The notes beneath the pieces are model-generated. The model saw only the letters and a program-made list of their open reading frames with translations. It was not told the DNA's origin and did no database searches. A stretch of 64,000 nucleotides of DNA from positions 124,001 to 188,000 of the forward strand of contig DAMBHY010000002.1 of assembly GCA_032068765.1 (NCBI GenBank), given 5' to 3'. The stretch comes from DAMBHY01 sp032068765. Its GTDB lineage: Bacteria; Bacteroidota; Bacteroidia; Bacteroidales; Dysgonomonadaceae. Of this stretch, positions 1 through 8,859 are shown piece after piece (the stretch's first letter is position 1; each line of letters starts with the position of its first letter). A program made the translations under genes and the position numbers.

Positions 1-2455
1 TATACAATCCCATAAAGATAAGTGCAATGACAAGCGCTATAAAGGCATTTAAAAGCATGTCTTTTGCGATACTTGGTCCCACTTTTTGTGAACTCAAAAG
101 GTGATTGTCTATTGTGCTTCCTTGACTAAAGAATTTTTGTAAGCTTTGAGCCATCAGATTTTTCAAATCGTCTTCTATGTTTGCAGAAGGGTCGTCAATT
201 TTATAGTTTGTAGAAATACGTACTTGATTGCTGTTACCAATAGTAATTACGCGAACAGATTCTCCAAAGTTAGGAACCAATGCGTCTCGCACTTCGCTTG
301 TTTTAACTGGTTGATCAAAACGTATTATATAGTTGCGTCCACCTGTAAAGTCGATACCTGTATTTAATTTTAATGTGAAGAATGAAACTAAGCTTGCAAC
401 ACCAAAAATAGCGAAGAAATAAATAACTTTCTTACTGTTTTTTAGGAAATTGAAGTTGAATTCTTTGAACATATTTTTAGAAATGTCAGTTGTGAACTTA
501 AGATTATTCCAACGTCCCTTTTTCAACTGATATTCGTATACCATACGCGTAAAATATACAGCAGTTAAGAAAGATATAACAATACCGATAATCAACGTTA
601 CAGCAAAACCTCTGATTGCACCCGTTCCAAATAATGCAAGAATGATACCTGTAATAATGGTTGTTACATTGGAGTCAAAGATGGCTGAGAATGCATTCTT
701 GTAACCATCTTCCAAAGCTCTTCGTAAGTTCTTACCGGCAGCTAATTCCTCCTTTATGCGTTCATTAATAAGTACGTTTGCATCCACTGCCATTGCTAGT
801 GCAAGAATCATACCGGCGATACCAGGTAAAGTAAGTACTGCCTGGAACGCTGCCAAAGCTCCCATAGTAAAGAATAAGTTGGCAAGCAATGCGCCATTTA
901 TAACCATTCCCGGTATAATACCATATAGTATACAGGTGAAGATGAAAAGGACGATAAGCGCAATAACAAACGAAACAAATCCTGCCTTAATAGCTTCTTT
1001 ACCAAGAGATGGACCAACTATGTCTTCTTGAACGATACGAACACCGGCTTTCATTTTACCGGATTTCAATACATTTTCCAAGTCTTTTGCTTCATCGGCT
1101 GTAAATCTACCGCTGATGCTTGAACGACCACCCTCAATTTTATCATTTACGTTTGGTGCAGAATAAACATAGTCATCCAAAACGATGGCGATTTGACGGC
1201 CTTTTTCAGCTCCTGTAATTGTTGCCCAGCGATTTGCACCTGCTGCATTCATTGTCATTCCAACTTCCCATCCAGAACCTTGTTGTGGTTGGTCAGCTTT
1301 TGCTGAAGTTACTGATTCTCCTGTTAACGCAGCATTATGCTTTGAACCATCGCCTCTAAGTGCATATAGTTCGTAATAAGTTTCTTTTGGGTCGATTGAT
1401 TTGAATCCCCATTTGAAGCGCAAGTCTGCAGGGAAAATATCCTTGAATTTTTTCAAAATAGAATTGACAGATGCCGTATCTAATTTAGAAACTGTTCCAA
1501 CAATTGAACCTCTGCTGCCGCCTTGTGCAAAGAATGGTTGTGCGAAGTATTCAATAAATGATTTGTTTATTTGTATTTTAGAATTTGCTAAATCAACTTC
1601 AGGCATTTCAGTTTTCAATGAATCTCCATTTACAAGAGAGTCGTTTCCAACAACTTTTGCAGCATCTGCTACAGTTTTACCTGATTTTTTTGCATTAACA
1701 TATTCGGCAGATTTAGCATTTACTTCACTCAAATATTGAGCAATTTCGTCAACATTGTATGTTTTCCAAAATTCAAGGTTGGCATTTCCTTGAAGCAATT
1801 TTCTTACACGATCCGGTTCTTTAATACCCGGTAATTCTATTAGTATACGTTCAGCCTGATCCAATTTTTGAATGTTGGGTGCTACAACGCCGAAATGGTC
1901 GATACGTGTACGCAATACATTGAATGAATTGTCAGCAGCACTTTGAATTTCGTTTCTCAGTACTGCAATAACCTGTTCATTGGTAGCGTTTGGTTGTACG
2001 CGATCAGACATTGTAATGCTGAAGATATTGGCTAGTTTAGCTCCTGGATTTAACTTTTCGTAATTTTGTTTGAAAAGTGATACGAAATCTAATGAGCTAC
2101 CTTGTCTGTTTTGTGCAATACTTTTGTTGAGAGCTTCATTAAAATGTGGGTCATCAGTGTTTGCTAATGCGCGCAATACTTGTGCAGCATCCACTTCCAT
2201 GATAACGTTCATACCTCCTTTTAAGTCCAAACCAAGACCAATTTCGCGTTGACGAACTTGCTTAAGTGTTTGCCCAAGATAAACTTTTTGAGAAGAGAGG
2301 GAATCTAAGAATTGATTTTTTTTAATTACATCTCCATTTGCATATGCTTCTGCTTTGTTGTTATAATGCCAGCTCACAAGTGAGAATGACAAGTATAATA
2401 AGCTGATAAGCGTTAAAATAATGCTGAAGATCTTTAGAAATCCTTTGTTTGACAT
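1..2455 (-). CDS. secDF: Protein translocase SecD/SecF fusion (partial, 3' end beyond window)
   Basis: Fused SecD-SecF, the membrane-embedded, proton-motive-force-driven partner of the SecYEG translocon that helps exported proteins clear the periplasmic side. I translated the minus strand from the ATG at 2455; 818 codons are open and run off the left edge. An N-terminal membrane anchor (about residues 8-30) is followed by the SecD signature GLGLDLKGGMNV (about 73-84), a periplasmic P1 region, then a SecD membrane block containing GIAGMILALAMAVDANVLINE. The SecF half follows, with its own signature TGIDFTGGRNYIIRF, and the window cuts its membrane block. One-polypeptide SecDF is usual in Bacteroidota at around 1000 residues, so roughly 180 are missing. 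It stands alone, with its promoter presumably in 2456-2600. Confidence 0.96.
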   Translation of the reverse strand, partial: MSNKGFLKIFSIILTLISLLYLSFSLVSWHYNNKAEAYANGDVIKKNQFLDSLSSQKVYLGQTLKQVRQREIGLGLDLKGGMNVIMEVDAAQVLRALANTDDPHFNEALNKSIAQNRQGSSLDFVSLFKQNYEKLNPGAKLANIFSITMSDRVQPNATNEQVIAVLRNEIQSAADNSFNVLRTRIDHFGVVAPNIQKLDQAERILIELPGIKEPDRVRKLLQGNANLEFWKTYNVDEIAQYLSEVNAKSAEYVNAKKSGKTVADAAKVVGNDSLVNGDSLKTEMPEVDLANSKIQINKSFIEYFAQPFFAQGGSRGSIVGTVSKLDTASVNSILKKFKDIFPADLRFKWGFKSIDPKETYYELYALRGDGSKHNAALTGESVTSAKADQPQQGSGWEVGMTMNAAGANRWATITGAEKGRQIAIVLDDYVYSAPNVNDKIEGGRSSISGRFTADEAKDLENVLKSGKMKAGVRIVQEDIVGPSLGKEAIKAGFVSFVIALIVLFIFTCILYGIIPGMVINGALLANLFFTMGALAAFQAVLTLPGIAGMILALAMAVDANVLINERIKEELAAGKNLRRALEDGYKNAFSAIFDSNVTTIITGIILALFGTGAIRGFAVTLIIGIVISFLTAVYFTRMVYEYQLKKGRWNNLKFTTDISKNMFKEFNFNFLKNSKKVIYFFAIFGVASLVSFFTLKLNTGIDFTGGRNYIIRFDQPVKTSEVRDALVPNFGESVRVITIGNSNQVRISTNYKIDDPSANIEDDLKNLMAQSLQKFFSQGSTIDNHLLSSQKVGPSIAKDMLLNAFIALVIALIFMGLY

Positions 2456-2603
2456 TGCAATTTTCTTTAACGATTTTGTATTTAATTATTTATTTTTCTC
2501 ATTTAAAGTATGATAGAAGAGTATTCTAAAAAAAATTGTAGACACACCTATCCCTATCAGTATTAAGGGTGCAAATATACATTTTTTTGCTCTTAAATAA
2601 ACG

Positions 2604-2637
2604 AAAACGTCAGATTATTTTCTAATAACCTGACGTT
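2604..2637 (-). terminator. Intrinsic terminator behind the M3 peptidase gene
   Basis: AAACGTCAG and CTGACGTTT form the outer stem and TTATT/AATAA extends it. On the minus strand the hairpin follows the peptidase stop by about 25 bases and runs into a T-rich stretch. The rest of 2456-2660 holds only the AT-rich upstream region of secDF. Confidence 0.75.
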
Positions 2638-2660
2638 TCAAAGAATTTATTCGGATGTAT

Positions 2661-4787
2661 TTATTTCACAAAACCTCTGTTCTTTAACAAATAAATAGGA
2701 TTTGGTTTTGCACCGCGATATTTAATGTATAAATCCATCGGATCTTCAGAACTTCCTTTTGACAAAATATTGTCTTTGAAAGATTTTGCAGTAGCTTGAT
2801 CAAAAAGTCCTTTTTCGTTGAAAAGCTCAAATGCATCAGCATCCAAAACTTCCGACCATACGTAGCTATAGTATCCAGCAGCATATTCGCCAGTAAATGC
2901 GTGGCTGAAGTAAGTACTTCTGTATCTTGGAATAATTTCTTTAATCAAACCAATTTTATCCATTGATTGTTTTTCAAATTGCATTACATCCATATTTAAT
3001 GGAGAAGTAATAGTATGCCAATCCATATCTAATAATGCTGCTGCTAACAATTCTGTAGTTGTAAATCCTTGATTAAAGTTGCCCGCATCTTGAATTTTCT
3101 TAATTAATGCGTCAGGGATGACTTCTCCAGTTTTATAATGTTTTGCATACATTTTTAATGCTTCAGGAGCTAAAGCCCAATGTTCGTTGATTTGAGATGG
3201 AAGTTCTACGAAATCGCGATATACATTTGTTCCCGAAGTTCCTTTGTAATTCACGTTGGAAAGCATTCCGTGTAAAGCATGACCAAATTCGTGGAACATA
3301 GTTTGTACTTCATCCAAAGTCAATAATGATGGAGTATCTTTAGTAGGTTTTGTGAAGTTTCCTACGTTATAAATAAGTGGACGAACTTGTTTACCGTTCT
3401 CAATCCATTGTTCGCGGAAAGTGCTCATCCATGCACCGCCGTTTTTGCTTGCACGTGGAAAATAGTCAGTATATAATATTGTAACTAATGAACCATCAGG
3501 ATTTGTTACTTCATAGGTTTCAACTTCAGGATTATAAACCGCTACGTTGTCAATCTTTTTGAATTTAAGACCATACAATTTTTCTGCACACATGAAAACA
3601 CCTTCTCTCACATTTTCCATTTTGAAATAAGGTTTTATTTCGTTTTCATCCAAGTTGTATTTTTGTTTGCGAAGTTTTTCTGTATAATAGAACCAGTCCC
3701 AAGATTCTAATTTAAACTTGCCGCCTTCTTTATCAATTAAAGCTTGTAATTCTGCAGCTTCTTTTTTTGCTTGAGGAAGTGCATATTTCCAAACAGTGTT
3801 TAACAAATCGTAAACAGCAGCCGGAGTTTTAGCCATTGTTTCCTGCAGAGAATATTCAGCGAAATTTTTGAATCCGAAAAGTTTTGCTTTTTCTAGACGT
3901 AAGTTTACAATTTTCTTGATGATTTCTTTGTTGTCATACTCATTACCATTGTTGCCGCGATTGTACATTGCTTTGTACAGTTTTTCGCGCAATTCGCGTT
4001 TTTCAGAATACTGTAAGAAAGGAATCCAGCTTGGTTTTTGAAGAGTGAAAACCCATTTTCCATCTTTTTTGCTGTTTTTTGCTTCTTCTGCAGCAGCGTC
4101 GATAACTCCCTGAGGAAGTCCAGCAAGATCTTCTTTTTTATCTATAACCAATTGGAAAGCATTGGTTTCTTTTAAAACATTATCACCAAATTTTAATTCT
4201 AAAGCTGTAAGCTCTTTGTTTATAGCCATGAATTTTTGTTTTGCGCTGTCATTCAACATGATTCCACCGCGAACAAATCTTTTGTAATATTTATCCAAAA
4301 GTTGATATTGTTCTTTGGTCAAATTCAACTTAGTTGCATCATCATGGAGTACTTTGATACGATCAAAAAGTTTTTGATTCAAATAAATTTTGTCTGAATG
4401 TTCTGTAAGTTTTGGAGAAATTTCTTCTGAAATTTTTTGAAGTCCATCAGTTTTATCTGTTCCTTCAACTGCAAAGAATACTGCCGAAACACGGTCTAAA
4501 ATACTGCCGCTTCTGTCCAACGCAACGATTGTGTTTTCGAAAGTTGGTGCTTCTGCATTGTTTGCAATTGAATCAATTTCCTGATTATGAACTTCCATTC
4601 CACGATTAAATGCAGGCATATAGTCTGCTTCAGTGATCTTGTCAAAAGGGGGAGTTCCGTAAGGAGTATCAAACTCTTCAAAGAAGATACTTCCTGCTTC
4701 TCCATTACTTGCTGTCTGTTTATTCTTGTTGTTGGTACAAGCAAATAGTGTCATAGCTGCTAATGCAATAATTAATACTTTTTTCAT
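2661..4787 (-). CDS. dcp: M3 family peptidyl-dipeptidase, predicted lipoprotein (Dcp-like)
   Basis: Zinc metallopeptidase of the thimet/Dcp family (M3), which removes dipeptides from the C terminus of short peptides. The 708-residue length fits Dcp. The N terminus MKKVLIIALAAMTLFAC is a lipoprotein signal ending at the lipobox Cys17, so the enzyme is probably anchored in the envelope rather than cytosolic like E. coli Dcp. The zinc motif HEFGH lies near residues 498-502 and the third-ligand glutamate in FVELPSQ about 27 residues later; both are intact. The gene is monocistronic, with a TAnnTTTG box upstream and a terminator downstream. The substrate (peptide scavenging) is inferred from the family. 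The dcp name reflects family similarity, and another M3 member is possible. Confidence 0.9.
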   Translation of the reverse strand: MKKVLIIALAAMTLFACTNNKNKQTASNGEAGSIFFEEFDTPYGTPPFDKITEADYMPAFNRGMEVHNQEIDSIANNAEAPTFENTIVALDRSGSILDRVSAVFFAVEGTDKTDGLQKISEEISPKLTEHSDKIYLNQKLFDRIKVLHDDATKLNLTKEQYQLLDKYYKRFVRGGIMLNDSAKQKFMAINKELTALELKFGDNVLKETNAFQLVIDKKEDLAGLPQGVIDAAAEEAKNSKKDGKWVFTLQKPSWIPFLQYSEKRELREKLYKAMYNRGNNGNEYDNKEIIKKIVNLRLEKAKLFGFKNFAEYSLQETMAKTPAAVYDLLNTVWKYALPQAKKEAAELQALIDKEGGKFKLESWDWFYYTEKLRKQKYNLDENEIKPYFKMENVREGVFMCAEKLYGLKFKKIDNVAVYNPEVETYEVTNPDGSLVTILYTDYFPRASKNGGAWMSTFREQWIENGKQVRPLIYNVGNFTKPTKDTPSLLTLDEVQTMFHEFGHALHGMLSNVNYKGTSGTNVYRDFVELPSQINEHWALAPEALKMYAKHYKTGEVIPDALIKKIQDAGNFNQGFTTTELLAAALLDMDWHTITSPLNMDVMQFEKQSMDKIGLIKEIIPRYRSTYFSHAFTGEYAAGYYSYVWSEVLDADAFELFNEKGLFDQATAKSFKDNILSKGSSEDPMDLYIKYRGAKPNPIYLLKNRGFVK

Positions 4788-4837
4788 TGAAAATAATTTA
4801 TAAAAGGTTGTTTCTCTCTTGATTATATTTATAGTTG

Positions 4838-4845
4838 CAAATGTA
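4838..4845 (-). promoter_or_regulatory. Bacteroidota -7 box for the M3 peptidase gene
   Basis: On the minus strand this reads TACATTTG, matching TAnnTTTG, about 50 bases upstream of the start codon. Confidence 0.5.
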
Positions 4846-4983
4846 TAGAATTTATTTTTGAAATAAATATGCAGTGCTACACAACAATGTTAAATCTTTC
4901 ATTTTTCTTGAAAAATATTTGGAGATTCAATTTGTTTTATAATATATTTGTGATATCAAATTAATATCATTAAAATTTATTTT

Positions 4984-5952
4984 ATGTATTCGCAAGAGTT
5001 TTCTTTTAAAGGTATGAAGATGAATGGTTTTTTTATGCTTTTCATCGAATTGGTGTTGTTGGTGTTGCCCATATTATTATTTATCGGAGCAGCAGAGTAC
5101 GAAAGTTATAATACGCCTTTGAGCATTCTGTTTGGAGTTTCAGGAGTGGTTTTGATTATTTGCTTTTTTCTGTTTCTTTTCGGATTTATTCGTCTTGAAC
5201 CCAATGAATCCGCAGTGATGGTTTTCTTCGGAAAATACAAAGGAACGCTTCGTGAAGTAGGTTTTTTCTGGGTGAACCCGTTTACTACTAAGAAAAAACT
5301 TTCTATGCGCGCGCGCAACTTGATTATCGAGCCTATAAAAGTAAACGACCGCGTAGGTAATCCTATTTTGATTGGTTTGGTATTGGTTTGGAAATTGAAA
5401 GATACTTATAAATCTATGTTCGAAATTGATGCACAGACAATTGCTCAAGGAAAGGTTACGGCAAATTCAGTAAATACGGTGGCTAATAAAATGCAGGCTT
5501 TTCAGGATTTCGTTTCTGTTCAGGGAGATGCTGCGCTTCGTCAAGTTGCGGGAAAATATGCTTACGATAATAATGTGGTGGATGACAATGAACTGACACT
5601 TCGTTCGGGAGGTGAGGAAATCAATGAAGACTTGATTCATGAATTGAATTCTCGATTGACAATGGCGGGAATTGATATTATGGAAGCGCGTATCAATTAT
5701 TTAGCTTACGCTCCGGAAATTGCTGCCGTGATGCTACGCCGTCAACAAGCGGAAGCAATTATCTCTGCTCGTGAAAAGATTGTAGAGGGTGCGGTAGGCA
5801 TGGTTAAAATGGCATTAACTCGTTTAGAGGATGAAAATATTGTAGATTTGGATTGCGACAAAAAAGCTGCGATGGTTAGCAATCTGATGGTGGTTCTTTG
5901 TTCGGAAGATTCCGTTAAACCTGTTGTGAATTCGGGAACTTTATATCAGTAA
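4984..5952 (+). CDS. SPFH/Band 7 (stomatin-prohibitin) domain membrane protein
   Basis: 322 residues. Two hydrophobic segments (about 14-36 and 47-68) are followed by an SPFH/band 7 domain starting near NESAVMVFFGKYKGT and then a helical region with AEAIISAREKIVEGAVGM, typical of the oligomerising coiled coil. SPFH proteins assemble into large membrane rings that organise microdomains or restrain proteases. No client can be assigned here. An alternative start at Met11 (5014) exists; I kept the first ATG because the residues before it resemble the usual N terminus of this subfamily. It is the first gene of a three-gene run with only 12 bases to the next. Confidence 0.88.
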   Translation: MYSQEFSFKGMKMNGFFMLFIELVLLVLPILLFIGAAEYESYNTPLSILFGVSGVVLIICFFLFLFGFIRLEPNESAVMVFFGKYKGTLREVGFFWVNPFTTKKKLSMRARNLIIEPIKVNDRVGNPILIGLVLVWKLKDTYKSMFEIDAQTIAQGKVTANSVNTVANKMQAFQDFVSVQGDAALRQVAGKYAYDNNVVDDNELTLRSGGEEINEDLIHELNSRLTMAGIDIMEARINYLAYAPEIAAVMLRRQQAEAIISAREKIVEGAVGMVKMALTRLEDENIVDLDCDKKAAMVSNLMVVLCSEDSVKPVVNSGTLYQ

Positions 5953-5964
5953 ATCAATTTTATA

Positions 5965-6501
5965 ATGAGAGAGAAGAAAATATATTACCAAGAATATCAA
6001 AGGCAAAGGGCTTGGTGGGTTTGGTTAATTATGGTGTCATTAAATCTCTTATTTATCTACGCCTGTGTATCTCAAATCATTTTCGACAGACCTTTTGGAA
6101 ACAATCCGATGAGTGATAAAGGATTAATAATCGTGACTATTCTAACTTTAGGATTCTCTGTATGGTATCTCTTAGACGGACTTCATACGTATATTGATAA
6201 GACAGGCATTTATATCAGATATGCACCGTTCCATTTAAAAAGTAAGTTTTATGATTGGAATAATATTGATAAATGTTACATCAGAAAATTCAATCCGTTT
6301 ACAGAAACCGGAGGTGTTGGTATAAAAATACGCACTATATCATTTAGAAAAACTTTTCCGAAATTTTCTTATTCCTACACTGTAGCGGGCAATATTGGTT
6401 TGGAAGTTGTTTTATCTTCCGGTAAAAGAGTATTAATAGGCACACAGAATCCCACAGAATTAGAAAGAGTTCTCGAAAAATTAGGCAAGAAAAATGGCTA
6501 A
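5965..6501 (+). CDS. Membrane protein with two N-terminal TM segments and a PH-like domain
   Basis: 178 residues, not assigned to a named family. Two transmembrane helices (about 16-37 and 50-70) are followed by an all-beta C-terminal half in which YIDKTGIYIRYAPF and EVVLSSGKRVLIGTQNP look like the strands of a bacterial PH-like domain, with a final helix LERVLEKL. It sits between the SPFH gene and a ribbon-helix-helix gene and overlaps the latter by 8 bases, so it is probably a partner of the SPFH protein in the membrane. The fold is inferred from sequence pattern only. Confidence 0.7.
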   Translation: MREKKIYYQEYQRQRAWWVWLIMVSLNLLFIYACVSQIIFDRPFGNNPMSDKGLIIVTILTLGFSVWYLLDGLHTYIDKTGIYIRYAPFHLKSKFYDWNNIDKCYIRKFNPFTETGGVGIKIRTISFRKTFPKFSYSYTVAGNIGLEVVLSSGKRVLIGTQNPTELERVLEKLGKKNG

Positions 6502-6655
6502 AAAAGAAAAGACGACAAAAAATTTTGCTTTACGATTGGATTCCGATACGATGGATGCCATCGAAAAGTGGGCTGCCGATGAATTCCGAAGTGTGAACGG
6601 ACAAATTCAGTGGATTCTGGACCAAGCATTGAAAAAAAGTGGTCGATTAAAATAA
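6494..6655 (+). CDS. Small Arc-like ribbon-helix-helix protein
   Basis: 53 residues, MAKKEKTTKNFALRLDSD onward. A basic N terminus, the short strand NFALRL, then two helices (TMDAIEKWAADEF and VNGQIQWILDQALK) match the Arc/MetJ ribbon-helix-helix layout; such proteins bind DNA as dimers through the strand. The start codon lies inside the last codons of the upstream gene (8-base overlap), which implies translational coupling. A role in regulating this operon is possible but not shown. The length is usual for the family. Confidence 0.75.
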   Translation: MAKKEKTTKNFALRLDSDTMDAIEKWAADEFRSVNGQIQWILDQALKKSGRLK

Positions 6656-6677
6656 AAAAATATTATACTTATATAAT

Positions 6678-6712
6678 AAAAACCGATTGATTTTCAGCCG
6701 GTTTTATTTTTG
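6678..6712 (+). terminator. Intrinsic terminator of the SPFH operon
   Basis: AAAACCG and CGGTTTT form a hairpin around ATTGATTTTCAGC, followed by ATTTTTG. Confidence 0.75.
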
Positions 6713-6723
6713 TTTAAATATTT

Positions 6724-6768
6724 AACTAAATCAATTAGTTTATAAACTAAAAATATTAGTTATATTTG
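6724..6768 (+). promoter_or_regulatory. Two phased palindromic operators and -7 box of the blaI-like operon
   Basis: Two 17-bp palindromes of identical form, AACTAA-N5-TTAGTT, lie at 6724-6740 and 6745-6761, centre to centre 21 bp (two helical turns). The second ends on the first base of a TATATTTG -7 box (6761-6768). Bound repressor dimers would sit on one face of the DNA and cover the promoter, which suggests autoregulation by the BlaI-like protein encoded 26 bases downstream. The palindromes and spacing are seen directly; the regulator assignment is inference. Confidence 0.75.
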
Positions 6769-6793
6769 CAATTGTATAATAAATAATAGTCAG

Positions 6794-7159
6794 ATGAAAG
6801 ATTTATCTCCCAAAGAAGAAGAAGTAATGCACTATTTTTGGAAAGCAGATGCATTGTTCGTGAAACAGCTTGTTGAAATGTATCCGGAGCCAAAACCTCA
6901 TTTTAATACTTTATCAACCTATGTACGCTCATTGGAAGACAAAGGATATTTATCGCATGAACCCTTGGGAACTACTTACAAATATTTCGCTATCATTTCG
7001 GAAGAAGAATACTCAAACAGAACCATCAAAAATATCGTACACAAGTATTTTGATAATTCATATCTCAGCGTGGTTTCATCGTTTATAAAAGAAAAGAATC
7101 TTTCTGTTGCAGAAATAAGGCGGTTATTGGATGAAGTTGAAAAAAATAATGAGGAATAA
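6794..7159 (+). CDS. BlaI/MecI/CopY family transcriptional repressor
   Basis: 121-residue winged-helix repressor of the BlaI/MecI family. The N-terminal DNA-binding part (LSPKEEEVMHYFWKADALFVKQLVEMY...STYVRSLEDKGYLSHE) is typical, and the C-terminal helices mediate dimerisation and carry the cleavage region in characterised relatives. The stop codon TAA is immediately followed by the ATG of the M56 gene with no gap, the classic repressor-sensor pairing. It probably represses its own operon through the two palindromes upstream. No beta-lactamase gene is nearby, so the regulon is probably envelope-related and not antibiotic resistance. Confidence 0.93.
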   Translation: MKDLSPKEEEVMHYFWKADALFVKQLVEMYPEPKPHFNTLSTYVRSLEDKGYLSHEPLGTTYKYFAIISEEEYSNRTIKNIVHKYFDNSYLSVVSSFIKEKNLSVAEIRRLLDEVEKNNEE

Positions 7160-8794
7160 ATGATGGAAAATGTAATGATTTATTTTGTTCGCGCATCCTT
7201 GGTGCTGGCTATTTTATGGGGAATGTATAAACTGTTTTTCAGCAAAAACTCATTTTATAGTCTTAATCGTATGATATTGTGGAGCATTTTGGTCTTGACA
7301 TTGGTTCTGCCATTTGTCCATTTCCATCTTTTGCCTGAGCACAAACAAGTAGTTTTGTCCATTCCTATGGATGTCACCTATAGCCAAGGTGTATCAAGTT
7401 TGCAAGTTGCCGATGTGTCCAATCCTTTTCAGTGGAATAAGTTTATTTTGCTTCTCTATGGGATTGGATTGACTTTCTTTTTAATAAGATATGTGATAGG
7501 TGCTTTCCAATTGGCATCTATTATTAGGCATTCGGAACAAAGATATTTGGAAAATGGAGTGGTTTTGTGTGTCACGGATAGAAAAGTGAATCCTTTCAGC
7601 TTTTGGCATTACATTGTAGTTCCAAAATCGGAAGAAAACGCTGACGATTCTCTTATTATGATGCACGAAAAGTCGCATATAAGAAACAAACATTCCGTTG
7701 ACAAAATAATTTTCGATTTATTCTGTATCTTTTTTTGGTTCAACCCTTTTGCATGGCTTTTGAAGAGAGAACTGCAGGCTCTACAAGAATTTCAGGCAGA
7801 TGCGGACGTGCTGGGAAAAGGAATAAATATTCAACAATATCAATTATTATTAATCCGCAAAAGCGTGAGCGAGAAAAACTTTGCTTTGGCAAATAACTTC
7901 CTGCAATGCGATTTGCACAAACGTATTAAAATGATGAAAAACAAAACAAATTCAAGACGTAAATGGAATTATCTCCTTGCAATACCTGCAATGGTAGTAT
8001 GTGCTTTTGTGCTTTCTGTTCCCAAACTGAATGCGAAAACAAATCTGATAATTGTAGAAAATCCTTCTGTGAATGTAGTTGATGAAAATGTATTGATTAA
8101 TGATGTGGCATCAATTATTTCTCAAAAAGAAACTAAAGAATTGAAGCAATCTAAAGAGAAATTTAAAATTAGCGGTTTCGTTAAATCTAAGAACTTGAAA
8201 AAACCTTTAGCAGGGGCTATCATTAGAATAAAGGGTACGAATGTTGGTACAACAGCAGGACAAGATGGAAGTTTCTCGTTGGATGTAGAAGAGGGTGTAG
8301 CATTAGAATTTATGTATCCTGACTATAATTCATATCAAGTTGTTGTGTCAAAGAATCACCCTATATTAGGAATTAATCTAACATCTGAAAAAGAAGTAGC
8401 GACTACAATTACAATTAATGATAATCCAAAGCTCAATCCCAATTTTAAACCTCTTTATATCATTGATGGAATAGAACAGAAAGATGATGTGCTAAAAAAT
8501 CTAGATCCTAAAGATATTGAATCAATGACTGTTTTAAAAGGTGGTGAAGCAGCAGCTCTATATGGAACGCGTGGCGCAAATGGAGTAATCTTGATAACTA
8601 CAAAAAACAAATCAAAATCAATCGAAAAAGCATTAGTTGTGGTTGATGGAGAAGTTATGGAAGATGATTTTGATATGAAAACCATAAAGACAGATGATAT
8701 AAAAGCAGTTACCGTTATCAAATCGGCTGACGGTGTTAAAAGATACGGCGAAAAAGCCAAAAACGGTGTAATTGAAATCACAATGAAGAAATAA
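7160..8794 (+). CDS. M56 (BlaR1-like) membrane peptidase with carboxypeptidase-regulatory and TonB-plug-like tail
   Basis: 544 residues. The N-terminal half is a BlaR1/MecR1-type zinc peptidase: helices at about 5-22, 37-55 and 95-118, the zinc motif HEKSH at 169-173, and a further helix near 262-280. The extracytoplasmic tail has a carboxypeptidase-regulatory-like domain (about 336-405, GFVKSKNLKKPLAGAIIRIK) and a TonB-plug-like segment (about 430-480) ending AALYGTRGANGVILITT. A second, shorter copy of that segment closes the protein (about 485-544, KRYGEKAKNGVIEITMKK). In BlaR1 the tail is a penicillin sensor; here plug-like modules replace it, so the signal is probably a protein contact or envelope state. 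Activation would cleave the upstream repressor. An alternative start is Met2 (7163). Confidence 0.9.
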   Translation: MMENVMIYFVRASLVLAILWGMYKLFFSKNSFYSLNRMILWSILVLTLVLPFVHFHLLPEHKQVVLSIPMDVTYSQGVSSLQVADVSNPFQWNKFILLLYGIGLTFFLIRYVIGAFQLASIIRHSEQRYLENGVVLCVTDRKVNPFSFWHYIVVPKSEENADDSLIMMHEKSHIRNKHSVDKIIFDLFCIFFWFNPFAWLLKRELQALQEFQADADVLGKGINIQQYQLLLIRKSVSEKNFALANNFLQCDLHKRIKMMKNKTNSRRKWNYLLAIPAMVVCAFVLSVPKLNAKTNLIIVENPSVNVVDENVLINDVASIISQKETKELKQSKEKFKISGFVKSKNLKKPLAGAIIRIKGTNVGTTAGQDGSFSLDVEEGVALEFMYPDYNSYQVVVSKNHPILGINLTSEKEVATTITINDNPKLNPNFKPLYIIDGIEQKDDVLKNLDPKDIESMTVLKGGEAAALYGTRGANGVILITTKNKSKSIEKALVVVDGEVMEDDFDMKTIKTDDIKAVTVIKSADGVKRYGEKAKNGVIEITMKK

Positions 8795-8816
8795 ACTTAT
8801 CCTTTCATTAACAAAA

Positions 8817-8850
8817 AACCTCTCTGCAATAAATACAGAGAGGTTTTTTG
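8817..8850. terminator. Bidirectional terminator between convergent genes
   Basis: A perfect 10-bp stem AACCTCTCTG / CAGAGAGGTT with a 9-base loop, A-rich on the left and T-rich on the right, so it can serve both the M56 gene and the convergent gene ending at 8860. Confidence 0.9.
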
Positions 8851-8859
8851 TTAATACAC

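Noticed and set aside
1..2455. Plus-strand frames over secDF (146-367, 756-1031, 1401-1739)
   Set aside because: They oppose a continuous 818-codon SecDF frame with all family motifs.
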